Positions 1 through 10,782 of a stretch of 64,000 nucleotides of DNA are shown one piece after another (position 1 is the first letter of the stretch; every line of letters begins with the position of its first letter). Both the position numbers and the translations under genes were made by a program. The stretch spans positions 186,001-250,000 of the forward strand of contig JACGCN010000024.1 of NCBI GenBank assembly GCA_014905825.1, in the 5' to 3' direction. Source of the stretch: Lyophyllum atratum (lineage: Eukaryota > Basidiomycota > Agaricomycetes > Agaricales > Lyophyllaceae). The notes below the pieces were generated by a model. That model saw nothing but the letters and a program-made list of their open reading frames with translations, ran no database searches and was not told the DNA's origin.

Positions 1-1070
1 CAGATTTGCAAGGTATATTCATCATGGATTTGTAAGGTGTATACGTCATGGATTCTCTCAGATTTGCAAGGTGTATACATCCCAGGTTTGCAAGGCATGT
101 ACGCCTACATGACGGATATCTTGGATTTGCCAGGTGTATGCATGTTGAATTTGTGAGGTGTATACATCTTGGATTTGCAAGGTCACGGTGTATTCATCAC
201 GGATTCGCAAGGTGTATTCATCCCAGGTTTGCAAGGCGTATACGTCACAGATACTCTTGGATTTACAAGGTGTATTCATCACATATTTGCAAGGTGAATA
301 CATCATGGATTTGCAAGGTGTATGCATGTTGGATTTGTGAGGTGTACACATCTTGGATTTGCAAGGCATATACATTTATCAATTTGCAAGGCGTATACAT
401 TATGGATATGCAAGGTGAATACATCATGGATTCTCTTAGATTTGCAAGGTGTATTCATCACGCATTTGCAAGGTGAATACATCACGGATTCTCTCGCATT
501 TGCCCGGTACCCACGGGAATACCCGTGCCATTCGCATGCATCATAGATTTGCAAGGCGCATACCTGCCAGGTTTGCAAGGGGAATATATCACCAATGTAC
601 AAGGTACATGTGCCGTGGATTCCCTCGGATCTGCAAGGTGTATTCATCGCAGATTTGCAGTGGAAATACACCGCGGATTTGCAAGATGTCTTCATCATGG
701 GTTGGCAAGGCACATACTTCACAAGTTTGCAAGGCATGCGGTATACCTGAATACATCATAGATTTGCAAGAGGTATACATCATGGATCTGCAAGGGGTAT
801 TCATCATGGAGTTGCAAGACGTATACACAATGGATTCTCTTGGAATTGCAAGGTGTAAAGGTCTATGCATCACAGGTTTGCAAGATGCATACATCATGGA
901 TTCGCAAGGCATATCATGGATCTCATCAGAATTGACCAATGATGGTAAATCTGAGGCATATTTGTCTTCCGAATCTGAGGATGATAAGTCTTCCAAATTG
1001 GAGATGCATACACCTCGCAAATTCAAGATGTATATGCCTTCCTAACTTGACATGTGTATGCCTTGCAAGT
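1..1070. repeat. Degenerate 24-bp minisatellite
   Basis: The stretch consists of imperfect copies of a 24-bp unit of the form GATTTGCAAGGTGTATACAT plus four bases (CATG or similar). Some copies carry a short GATTCTCTCA spacer. Copies become sparse after about 905 and the last recognisable pieces lie near 1060. Because 24 is a multiple of three, several frames stay open on both strands and would encode octad repeats of the ICKVYTSW kind. These frames overlap one another, so I treat them as a by-product of the repeat and not as a gene. The left end of the array lies outside the window. Confidence 0.85.
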
Positions 1071-1128
1071 ATGACAGGTAGCTCATACCTTCCAAATCCC
1101 AGTTATCTTCATCTTTTGAGTCAGAGAT

Positions 1129-2424
1129 TAGGGTGTTTTGCGGTAGCCAACTTCGTGCCAAACTTGAGTCCCAACTTGTTTTTCAACTTTGATCAAGTTG
1201 GAATGGCAAAGTTGGACTGATTTGCGAAGTTGGAATGGCAAAGTTGGACTGATTTGTGAAGTTGCACTGCAAATCACGCCTTTGATCCCGACTTTGCTCC
1301 CAACTTCACCACCCAACTGCGCACGAGTACCGAACATAAAAATAATTATGCTAGCCGGTGCATTTTGATCGCAATTCACTCAAATCTCTTGTCCTGGGTG
1401 TTTCGCGGTTGGCGCTCTGGCTTCCTCTAGATCTCCAACTTTGGCAAAGTTGAGCATCAAGTTGCCAGAATATCTCGATACTGGAAAAGCCGCCTAGTCC
1501 GTCCATCCCTCCGCCGGTCCGTCGATTCGTCCACCGCCATCGCGACCGATCTCAGCCCAAGTGCTTGGCACCTGTCAGAGCCTGGTCCCCAGCTGTGGTC
1601 CGTGCACGTCCCTTCCTCGTTTCCCACCGTGTCGCCTTTGAGCTGAGAAGCTAACGCCATGAAGTGAATGACTTGTCCCAGGGTGGTTGTGTTGGTCTCA
1701 GTGTGTCTTTGCAGGAATGTATATACTGTACCGGAATGAATGGAGGCAACCGCTCTTAGACCGTGACAGGCTGAGATTTGCGGAACAATGCAACCGGGCA
1801 CCGTTGGTGCGTGACAGACACAAAATAAGCAACCATGTCCGCCATCTCTCATTATTTTTTGAGCAATTTCTCGAGATTTTTAACACTTATTTTATGTCAC
1901 GATGCTTCACAAGCAACCAGCCTTCTGTTCGCCGTGACATAGGCAGATCTGGCAACGCAACCAAGCGGTCGTGACCGCGACGGTTGCCTCCATACATTCC
2001 GGTACAGTAGGTCCTTAACACTGATATCGCTCATGCTGGGCGATGGCAGGGTGATGGAGGAGAACAGCGATGCTAGCAGGGCTGACGCCTTTCTATGTGG
2101 TGCGGTTTACCAACTGCTTCTGAATCCAGTCAATATCGGTTCCCTCGATTCACTGCACAAGGCGGGGGATCGACCACCAATCTATACATTCAGGTCCTAG
2201 TACCAATACATGTCGTACAATGTCTTCTACCAAATTTCCAGAAGTACACCTCGGGCACACCTGCAGATGCCAGCTCTGCAGCTTGAGAGTCCGTCGAATC
2301 CGGCCAAAATCCCGATATGGATGGACAGACGGGCGGACGGACTAGGCGGCTTTTCCAATACCCAGATGTCCTCCAAGTTGCGATCAAAGTTGGACCAAAG
2401 AGTTGGCTACTGTGAAACACCCTA
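1129..2424. mobile_element. Non-autonomous TIR DNA element, about 1.3 kb
   Basis: The ends are inverted copies of each other. TAGGGTGTTTTGCGGTAGCC at 1129-1148 pairs with the reverse complement of 2405-2424, and the similarity continues inward through CAACTT. A second inner inverted repeat is perfect over 23 bp: 1482-1504 matches the reverse complement of 2335-2357, within a longer degenerate match. A copy of the end motif (GGGTGTTTCGCGGT) recurs inside at 1396-1409. Both ends abut TA, which fits a TA target duplication, though TA could also be part of the repeat. No transposase-like ORF lies inside, so the element is non-autonomous. Family assignment is open. Confidence 0.65.
1727..2007. mobile_element. 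Nested MITE-like element
   Basis: The 27-bp arm starting CTGTACCGGAATGAATGGAG near 1727 is matched at 26 of 27 positions by the reverse complement of the arm ending at about 2007. The element is about 280 bp, is flanked by TA on both sides (Tc1/mariner-like target duplication) and has no coding capacity. It lies inside the larger 1129-2424 element, so it probably inserted later. Confidence 0.65.
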
Positions 2425-2429
2425 TTGTG

Positions 2430-3080
2430 GCAATTATTGCAGTGAAATCTGCCTCAGCTGGTTCCTTATACAGCCTACAAGATTTCAATATTTTTACAAT
2501 ATCTTTTTGATATGCTGCTTCAAAATAGTCATTTAATTGCCATTAATATCTGTTCAATATTTTGTCAAGAAATATTCAAACATTACTTTGCCTGTTACGA
2601 TTCAATATCTTCCAAGTCTTCTCGGTCCCAATATGTTAAAAATACTCTAAGAAATATTTTAAAAATGTTTGAAACACCTTAACAATATTATTCCGATGTT
2701 TTGTTCAAAAATATCTTAAGCTTACTGTATAGATTATCTAAAGAAAACTCAAAAGTTATCAAAATGTCGGATTTCAATATCTGTTTGATATCCTTTCAAT
2801 ATTTTGAGATGGAATATTAATCACAATAATACGATATCATTTCGATATTCTTTGGCAGAATATTGAAAGGTCATTTTAAAAGATAATGAACAGATATACA
2901 AAGGTTATTTTGAGTTCATCTTCGGATATCCATTCAATATTCTGGTCCGAAAAGTTCAAAGGATATTGAATGTCACGGTCACGATTACCATTCAATATCC
3001 TTGGCCAAAATAATCAATCAATATTGAAACCTAACTTGGAATAACTTTTAAGTAATCTTTCAATATTTTGACCCCAGGTA
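2430..3080. repeat. AT-rich AATATT-dense block
   Basis: This non-coding stretch is much more AT-rich than its surroundings. It contains many irregularly spaced copies of CAATATC, CAATATT and TTCAATATTTTGA-like words on both strands. No gene is visible. It separates the repeat cluster on the left from the first gene on the right and may be decayed repeat DNA or part of the 5' region of the next gene. Confidence 0.6.
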
Positions 3081-3197
3081 TCGAAATTTGTTTCCAGTGT
3101 TTCCAAAATGCAGCATCTTGTTTCTTGACCACCACCACCACCACCACCGCTCTCTTGCTATCAATTTCTTGGATTTCTTGAATACGCAATCAACTAA

Positions 3198-6100
3198 ATG
3201 GATACAGAAACCAACCAGTGCCACGACGCCCTCCCCAGCCTTCCCGAACCACTGTCGACGCCCAAGCTCTTCTCAATGACCCAAAGCATGCACCAGCTCG
3301 AGAACCTCAGCCAAGCCCAAGCGCAGAAGCACATTACCCGAGGACTCCTCATAAGTAATTACTCGGAGAACTCTACTACTGCTAGTCCCTTTAGGCCGAA
3401 TCGGACTCGTGGGGGCGCGCAGCAGGAGAGATCGAGACCCTTGATTTTCCCGGCTCTACAGCGCTTTCAGAAACCTCAGGATCAGAACTACGCGGAGCAC
3501 TTACAGACGCCGCAGAAGCAGCAGCTTCCCAGAGCGCCTTTTTTCAGCCTGCTGAAGGCATCGGGCGCACCGCCCGTTCAGGATACGTCGCGCCACTTTT
3601 TCCAGGCTCAATCGCAGCAGCCGGAGCACTCGGTGGAGCGCATGATGAAGCGTGAGCAACTCTGTACGTACAGTTTCGTCAATTTTATCAATTTTCGCCG
3701 AGGAACTGTCTGAAGTTTCGTTTGGTTTATAGCAGTCAAGGACTCGTCATCATCCCCACCCCCGCATGTATCGTCAGCTTCTGATGTGCATATAGCCACC
3801 GACCAAGATTACCAGCCGCAGCCGCACCAGATGCTCCCGCCGCCTCCGCCCCCCGATGGTCCCATCTCTCGACCTGGATCCCGAAACCGGTCGAGGTCGA
3901 GGTCGCAGTCACGCTCGTCGGCCTCGTTCCGCAATGAAGAGCGGGCCCCCACCACCGACTTCGGCTTTGTTGGTTCTCCCCCCGCGGCCTTAGCCTCGCA
4001 GTCGACGGATTTGCCCGATATTGCTATTAGGGCGCTGAGAGAAGTGCAAACCGTCAGCGCCGAATTGATGGAAGAGGTGGATATTGCGCATATAAGCTGC
4101 TTCTTCATTTTACCAGTTTTTTATCCTCTATAGCGCCGGCGAACGAAAAGTCTTCTAAGTCAGCTCAACGCGCTGACGACAGCGTACGACGCACTTAAGC
4201 TCCAGCAATCATCTACGCAGCAAGATCTCTTCTCGGCGCAGCGCCTACACGAAGAACAGGCTGAGGATGCAGCCTCCGCTAAGAAGGACCGCGCCACTGC
4301 TCTCGATTCCCTCGCCTTGGCCAGTGAATCGCTCGCTTCAGTGAAGCTGGAGCTCTCGACCATAATCGCAGATCGGGATATCCTTCGAGTAACGCTTGCG
4401 AAGGAGAAGCTGGAAACCAAGACGAGTCTCGCCCGTATAAAGACGAGCATGTCTGAGCTTGGGGACAAGTATGCTGGCCTCTCCTTTGCCCACCTCCCGC
4501 TAACTTCTTTTCGTTCATAGCTACCGGAGCCTGCGCGGTGCTTTTGGGGAGCTGAAAGTCGCGTACGATGCGTCGCAGAAACTAGTGGGCGAGCTACGAG
4601 ATACACGAGCCTGGGCCGCCGATAAACTGCAAAGTACATCCCTGACCCTTCCTTGACAAACTTTCCATGGACTGACATGAAGCTCACAGCACTCGAGCCG
4701 CTACTGAACGATGAGGGCCAGTACTCTCGCGCCGCCGCTGTCAAGATTCTCGTGGGGGAGCTGCAGAACGAGATTGCTGATGGTACGTGCCTGTTCTTGC
4801 TTGTACTTCCGATGTATGATCGCTTACATACGGTGTTGGACATGGACATGTAGCACGGCGGGTGATCGACCTCCTCCGCGACAAGTTGCATGTCCTCTCC
4901 TCGCAGCTCGCAGAAGCCCAGGGCCGTGTTCGGGAGCTCGAGGACGACGAGAGGACGTCGTTGTTGGCGTCTTTGCGGCGCCTGAGCATGGACTCGGATG
5001 AGGGTGATGAAGCCTCTCCGGCATCTTTTGGTGGGCAGAGAGTGGCTTTAGGTAAGTCGCCACTGTGTTTTGTGTGATAGAGGGTTGATATCAAAGTTTT
5101 TTAGCGGAGAAGATGGAGGGCCTTTTTGCGAGGCTGGCGATGCGGGAGCGAGAGACGATTGATGCGCTGGCGGAGGCGGCTGTGGTGGAGACGAAACTTC
5201 AAGTTGCTCATGCGCAGTCAGTAGTCGACTGAGTTTTTTTTTGATTCTGGATAGGCTTGCTGACGACTACCTAGAATTGAGACGCTGGACACGGAGCTCA
5301 AGGTGCTGCGGGACGTGAAAGACGCGTATGAGCCCAGTATTACGTGGTCGTACCGATAAGCTGACTTCACGCTTTGGGTTGTAGGAAAGGGATCCTCGAG
5401 GTACGCGTGAAAGAACTGGCGCAGAAGATCGTTGAACTCCAAGAGTCGCTTTCCACGTACCTCTTTCTCACCCACCTTGAATATAGGCCTAATAATTGTA
5501 CAGAGCAACGACGGACCTGATGACCACGAACACCGAACGCACCAAGCTTCAAGCGGAGAATGTTGCTCTTCGCACACGGTGTGCAGCCTGTTAAACATGT
5601 TTTTCTGGGGTCTCCTTACGTTGTGGTAGCCTCGCGGAAACACAAGGTGTCCTGGAAGAAGCGAAGCGCCTGCGTGTGGAGGACGCTGAGATACGGCGGG
5701 TGGGACTGAAAGCGGAGGAGGAGGGGTACGTCTTCTTCCTTCTTGACGTACTTTTTATGCAATCGTATGATAGGCGGCGGGAAGCCGAGGTCAAGCTGGC
5801 GGTAAGTCCTCACTGTTTCTCTACCCTGTTGGGCGCGCTGAAGCCTTTCTGTGGGAATAGGTCTTGCAAGAGCGTTTTGACGCGCAGGCGATGACGTTGA
5901 GACTGACGAAGGACCAATTCGTTGATCTGCAGGTCAGTTTTTTTTGGCGTTCGTTGGTATACGCAGAAGATAACTCTTGGATTGTCGTAGGAGCGGTTAC
6001 AGGCGTCTGAACAGGCGTTGAAGGTAAATAATGAGGAAGCGGAGGCGCTGAAGGGGGAGGCGCTAAGGAAGGTGGACGAGTGCGTGGCTTTTTGTTGCTT

Positions 6101-8598
6101 TTGCGTCGGATTTGACTTGCGGTGCTTATGTTGGGTTTTGGGAATGTAGGCTGCGACGAATGGAGGTCCAGTTGGTGGTATGTTATTTCATGTGGTTCTC
6201 AGGGTTGACATTCGCTCACGGGTTGTTTTTTAATGTAGAAACTTCAAGAGAAGTTCAATGCCCAGGAGGCGCGTCTCAAGCAGACGAGTGAGCAACGTGA
6301 CGAACTGCAGGTATGTGCTTGTCTCTACGAAGATTCCTTCGGCTAAGGCGCTTTGCGCAGGAACGGCTGCAGGTGTCTGAAGCGGCATACAAGCGAAAGT
6401 CGGAGGAGGCGGAGGTGATGAACCTTGAAGGAGTCAAAAGGCTGGAAGAGTGCGTTGTCTTGTCTTTTGGTTCGATGACATCGTTCGGCGCTAATACTGG
6501 GGGCTGCCCTGTAGGCTGCGGCATATGGATGTCCGGCTGACAGTACGTTCTTCCTTTCATATGCTCTAGAGGTTGAAGCTTGCTGACGGCCGTGCTATGA
6601 CATAGAAGTTGCAAGAACAATGCGATGCTCAAGCCCTGAGTTTCAAGCAGGCAGGGAAGGATCGCGTAGATCTGCAGGTGAATCGATATATAGTAGCCTC
6701 GAATGCCGTGTTATTGAAGTTCGCGCGCCGTAGACACGGGAAGCTCAGCTACAGGTATGTACTTTTCGCCTCTAGCCATGAAAGCTTTTCGGGCTGAACG
6801 CACCAGGAACGGCTGCAGGCGTCTGAATCGGCACTGAAGGAGACGTTCCGAGAGGTGGAGTCGCTAAGTAGGGAAGGTGCCAGGAAGATGGATGAGTGGG
6901 TCATCTACTTTGCCTCAGTCTTGGGTTTCAGTGCTGATGGTGGTGCTTGTTGTAGGCTACAACGAATCGAAGCGCGGCTCGCGGTATGTATGATCAGAAT
7001 TTCGTAGCGTTCGAGGGTTGCTCACTGGCTGGTTCGCATCGCAGAGTCTTCAAGAACAGTACGATACTCAGGCCTCGAGTTTCCAACAGCGGAATTCATA
7101 TCACGAGGTCAGCCGTCCTGTGTACGCCACCGAATATTGCACTCATGGATTTCAATCATGCTAGATGGCCAGAGAAAAGCTCGAAGCAGACCTAGCCAGT
7201 TCCCAGAAAACCTTGGAGACTGCGAGGCAGGAGCTTTTAGCCGAGCGGGCGGCACTCGTGGCTGCCTCACTCGACTTTGCGTTGAAACTCGCGAGTCATG
7301 AAGAGACGCAGCGCATGCTAGAGGTGACGGAACGACGCAGCGATGTGTTGGAAGGGGTGATGCAGCGCATGCAGCACCTGGAACATCAGCAGGTCGTGGT
7401 AGGGGAAGGCGCGGGTGAGCGGGTGAAGGTGTTGGAGGCAGAGATGGAGGAGCTGGGCGCTGTCAACCGTGGACTCTCGGAGCGTGCGCAGAGCGTGGGG
7501 CGGTTGAAGGAGAGATATGCATCGGGGGAGCTGGTGAGTGTATTTCAGGCTTGGTTTCGTCATGGTTTGGGGCTGATATTAGGCCCTATGCAGATGGACG
7601 ATGAGAAGGACTTCGTGGAATGGTTGATCAAGCTATCGAACGAGCTACATGAACAGGAGGACGTTGCGAAGGACAACGAGCTGCGCAGGGTGAGCTACCT
7701 TTTCAAAACTCTTATCGGGATGCTTACTCCAAGAATTTGGGTCTATAGCGCGAAAATATGATCACCAAGATGGAAGGCAAGATCCGCGAGCTGGAATCTG
7801 CCCTCGCACGGATTCTTAAACAGAAGGAGAAGGACTCTGGTGTGCCCTCGAAGTCGATGATCGACTTGAATGCATGGATGACTTCGAGCCCCGCGGGACC
7901 TGATCCCGGTTCTGAAGTACGCTGTTTGCATTTTCTTACTCGCCGTAGGCCGTTGAATGGCTGCACATTATAGACACACATCGTCACTGCCCCTACCCCT
8001 GCAGATACGATAATGGCACCAATACCCACCTCTGCAGAGATGATTCACAAGCGTGTTCCCATCGCACTCGCTCCAGCTCAGGCGCCCACACCTAAACGAA
8101 AATCCGCCAGGACCAACTCCAAGAAAGCGCAGCAACAGCCAACGCCCTCTTTCCGGGACCTTGACTCTTTCTCGAGCCTAGGGGAATCGGATTCCGAGGA
8201 TGACATCCCGCTTTCAGAGATGTCTGGCGCTGCCACCTCGGTGCCAACCTCGGTGTTGGGCAAAAGGGAGCGGGCCGTGTCCCCGGTCAAGACCATGGCC
8301 AAGGTGGAGACGAAGTCAACGGGAAATGTGAATGCGAATGGGCGACGCTTGGTAGCTCCTTTCGCTGCTCCCCCTGAAATCTTTCCTATTTTGTCGAGTT
8401 TTGAGGACCTTGCTAATGTCTTCTCTCCTTTCCACAGAGAGGTACTCGTCCTGCGCCTGAGTTGTTGCGACAAGAGCAGGCGCCGGTCGGACCAAAGAAG
8501 GTATAGAACTGACTGCTTACAGTCATCTCAAAATGTATATGACACTCTAATTCCAGGCGGTGGATACCAACTCGAAGGCCAAGAAAAAACGCAAGTGA
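3198..8598 (+). CDS. Large multi-exon coiled-coil protein, function unknown
   Basis: The protein starts MDTETNQCHDALPSL. It has a Gln/Pro/Ser-rich disordered N-terminal part (3198-4010) and then a very long heptad-rich coiled coil rich in Leu, Glu, Lys and Arg (about 4010-7830). It ends in a Ser/Pro/Lys tail with a basic nuclear-localisation-like end (KAKKKRK, stop 8596-8598). The coding sequence is split by more than 20 short introns. From 5861 to about 7164 the gene repeats an exon-intron module, described separately. I do not recognise the family. Long coiled coil plus terminal basic signal is seen in chromosome-axis, spindle-pole and nuclear scaffold proteins, but that is only a structural analogy. 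The exact exon chain needs transcript data. The tail lies about 210 bp from the convergent GGPPS gene. Confidence 0.7.
5861..7164 (+). repeat. Tandem exon-intron modules inside the coiled-coil gene
   Basis: Four successive exons start at 5861, 6239, 6606 and 7045. They encode near-copies of one segment: VLQERFDAQ, KLQEKFNAQ, KLQEQCDAQ and SLQEQYDTQ. The first three are followed by an exon reading ERLQxSExAxK and a short exon of the LRRMEVQLV type. Introns sit at the same places in each module. The pattern indicates tandem duplication of genomic blocks of about 370-440 bp, introns included. An extra 21-nt in-frame microexon (TREAQLQ, about 6734-6754) may be present in the third module. Confidence 0.8.
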
Positions 8599-8810
8599 TT
8601 CGGTAAACCGGGGATGTTCCTTTTGCTTCTATCCCAGCCTGCGAGCCGTCTTTAAAATGTTTTGATGTTCTTTCTGCCTGTCTACGTCTGATGTCGAGTC
8701 TTCCGAATTAACAACCGATACATGGAGTACATACACGACCCTTGATTTACATAAACAGATCATCCACATATGGCATCGCAAGCAAGTCTAAAGTCTGCTC
8801 ATAGTTGACC

Positions 8811-10329
8811 TCAACGATGCCTCTTCTTGAACCTCGAACCTGAGGTGCTCGCAGGCCCTAATGAGAAGAATTCCCTCCCAACCCCCCCTCCCCCTCCACC
8901 GGCCTCTCCACACCCACACCCACACTCAACCTCTCCATAATCCCCTCCAACCCCTCATTCCCCCCCAACCTCCCAATCTCCGCCCTAATCTGCGCCTCAA
9001 GCGACGCGAGCACAGAGTGGGTGTACGCGAAGGAGCGGGTGTGGTGCGCGAGGTAGTTGATGGTGTGGATTTTGAGGGTTGGGCTGGAGGGGCGTTTTTG
9101 TAGGACGTCTGCGGAGGTAATTAAGAATTAAAAAAGGGAGGAGGGAGAAGGGAAGGGGGGAAGGGAGGGAAGGGACGTACTGAGGACCTGCCGGTTGGTC
9201 GTGTCGGCGTGGATGGCGTGTACGATGGGGAAGCTGAACTTCCCCTCCGTCAGGTCTTCCGCGAAGCCTTTATTCTTCGTGTACTATTCCCCCACCCCCA
9301 CGTACATATCAGCCGTCCGCGTCGTTGTGTGGGAAAGAGAGGAGAGAGAGGGGAGAAGGAAAGACGTGCCTCGGTACTCTGGAGGTTCATGAGATCGTCT
9401 CGGATCTGGAAATATATCCCGATGAGGTTTACTAGCGGGACGTAGTCCCTAGGCGGATTGCGTGGGTGGGGGTCGGAGGCAAGAATATGGGATATGGGTA
9501 TGGGATGCGTACACGTTCGTGTTGCTGGTGGAGCACGCCATCATGAGCTTGATGCCTATGCGTAGGAGGCCGCCCGTCTCTACTCGTTCCATCGCGTTAG
9601 AAAGAAGAAAGAAGGAGGGGGAGGAGACGTACTGTTGTTCACCATGGATATGTATTCCTCCTCCGAGGGGCAGGAGAGCGAGTCGCGCCATAGGATCTCC
9701 AACCCTTGTCCGCGGTGCAGTGATAGCAGCTCCTCTGTGACGATGGCGTCGAGACCTGGGCTGGGGGAGGAGGAGGAGGAGGAGGATTGGGCGCGGAGGG
9801 TGAAGAGTTCTTGGTAGGCGAGGAAGAAGACGTAGTTTGCGGTGTTGATGGTTTGGGGGACGCCGTAGATCTTGTGGGCCACTGGGGTGGGTGATGTGAT
9901 TTGTGTAGGGAATCGGAGGGGAGGGGAAACGAGGCGTACCTGGCTGCCCACGCCGGAGTTGCGAGTCGTCTTCGATATCATCCACACTGGAGCGGCGCTC
10001 AATTTTTGGGGGAAGACATGGATGGGGTGAAGGGACATGGGACGTACAGGAGACTCGCCGCGTGGAGCATGTTGACCAATCTCGATATGACGCTGAGTTT
10101 GGTGGCGGGGACGTTCAGCCAGATGTTGAACGCTTCGATGAGTTGGCCCCGGATCTCCTTCCCTGGGTTCGAGGTTATGTAGGTGAAGGGTTCGAGCAGG
10201 GCCTGGGGTCCTATAGTTGTGAGTCGAGATCAGGGTAGGGTGTAGGAGGAGGGGGCTGACGGATTCGTTCTGGGGTGACCAGGTGGGGAATGTGGAGAGG
10301 TTTTGGAGGAGGTTGTCGTATTTGGACAT
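8811..10329 (-). CDS. Geranylgeranyl diphosphate synthase
   Basis: This is a trans-isoprenyl diphosphate synthase that condenses farnesyl diphosphate with isopentenyl diphosphate to give C20 GGPP, used for protein prenylation, carotenoids and diterpenes. The start [17 protein letters not shown] (ATG at 10327-10329) is typical of fungal GGPPS. The first Asp-rich motif is in [15 protein letters not shown], followed by [17 protein letters not shown], also characteristic. The second Asp motif reads [14 protein letters not shown], where many relatives have DDYxN. The chain continues [20 protein letters not shown] and ends in a basic GSRFKKRHR tail (stop 8811-8813). About seven introns split it. 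It is divergent to UTP20 and convergent to the coiled-coil gene. Fungal orthologues are called BTS1 or ggs1. Confidence 0.94.
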
Positions 10330-10782
10330 CGTGGTTTGGAGTCAACCGCTAAGAGTATGACTGCTGGAATGTTGTGTCACGGAGGGTATGGGATTAATGG
10401 GGGCGTGACCAGACGCAGGCGGTTAGGGTGTTCTAGTGAGTTGTTAGATCGATGAGATTATAAGTTAGGTCGGATGTCAATCAGGCAGAGAAGTCGAACT
10501 CGAGCCTGATGATCTTCAACGCCTGCGGAAGGTGATGAGATGAGTCCTCGGAGATCGGAGTTCGGAGCACGCGTTGCTTGGCGTGGCGTGGCGTTGCTTG
10601 GAATCGCCGGGAGATCCAAACAACCTCCCAAAATTTCTGCTTTCGGCACTTCAGATTCTGCCTTTCGTTTGCTTTGAAGACTCTGTGGTGCTTTCATCGA
10701 CCCTTCGATCTAGGATACAGCTTTGAAGAGGTGCATAATACCAAGATCCCATACCAACTGCGGCAACCATCCTATTCGCGAC
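10330..10782. promoter_or_regulatory. Divergent promoter region GGPPS / UTP20
   Basis: This 453-bp gap between two divergent start codons must hold both promoters. No clear TATA box is visible. A direct repeat of GGCGTGGCGT and GTTGCTTGG words lies at about 10574-10600. I see no gene in it. Confidence 0.6.

Noticed and set aside
449..1045. 198-codon ORF across the minisatellite
   Set aside because: Openness follows from the 24-bp period; competing frames on both strands are equally open.
3121..3160. CAC/CCA triplet run giving a poly-His ORF (3088-3279)
   Set aside because: It lies upstream of the coiled-coil gene ATG in another frame and looks like a 5' UTR microsatellite.
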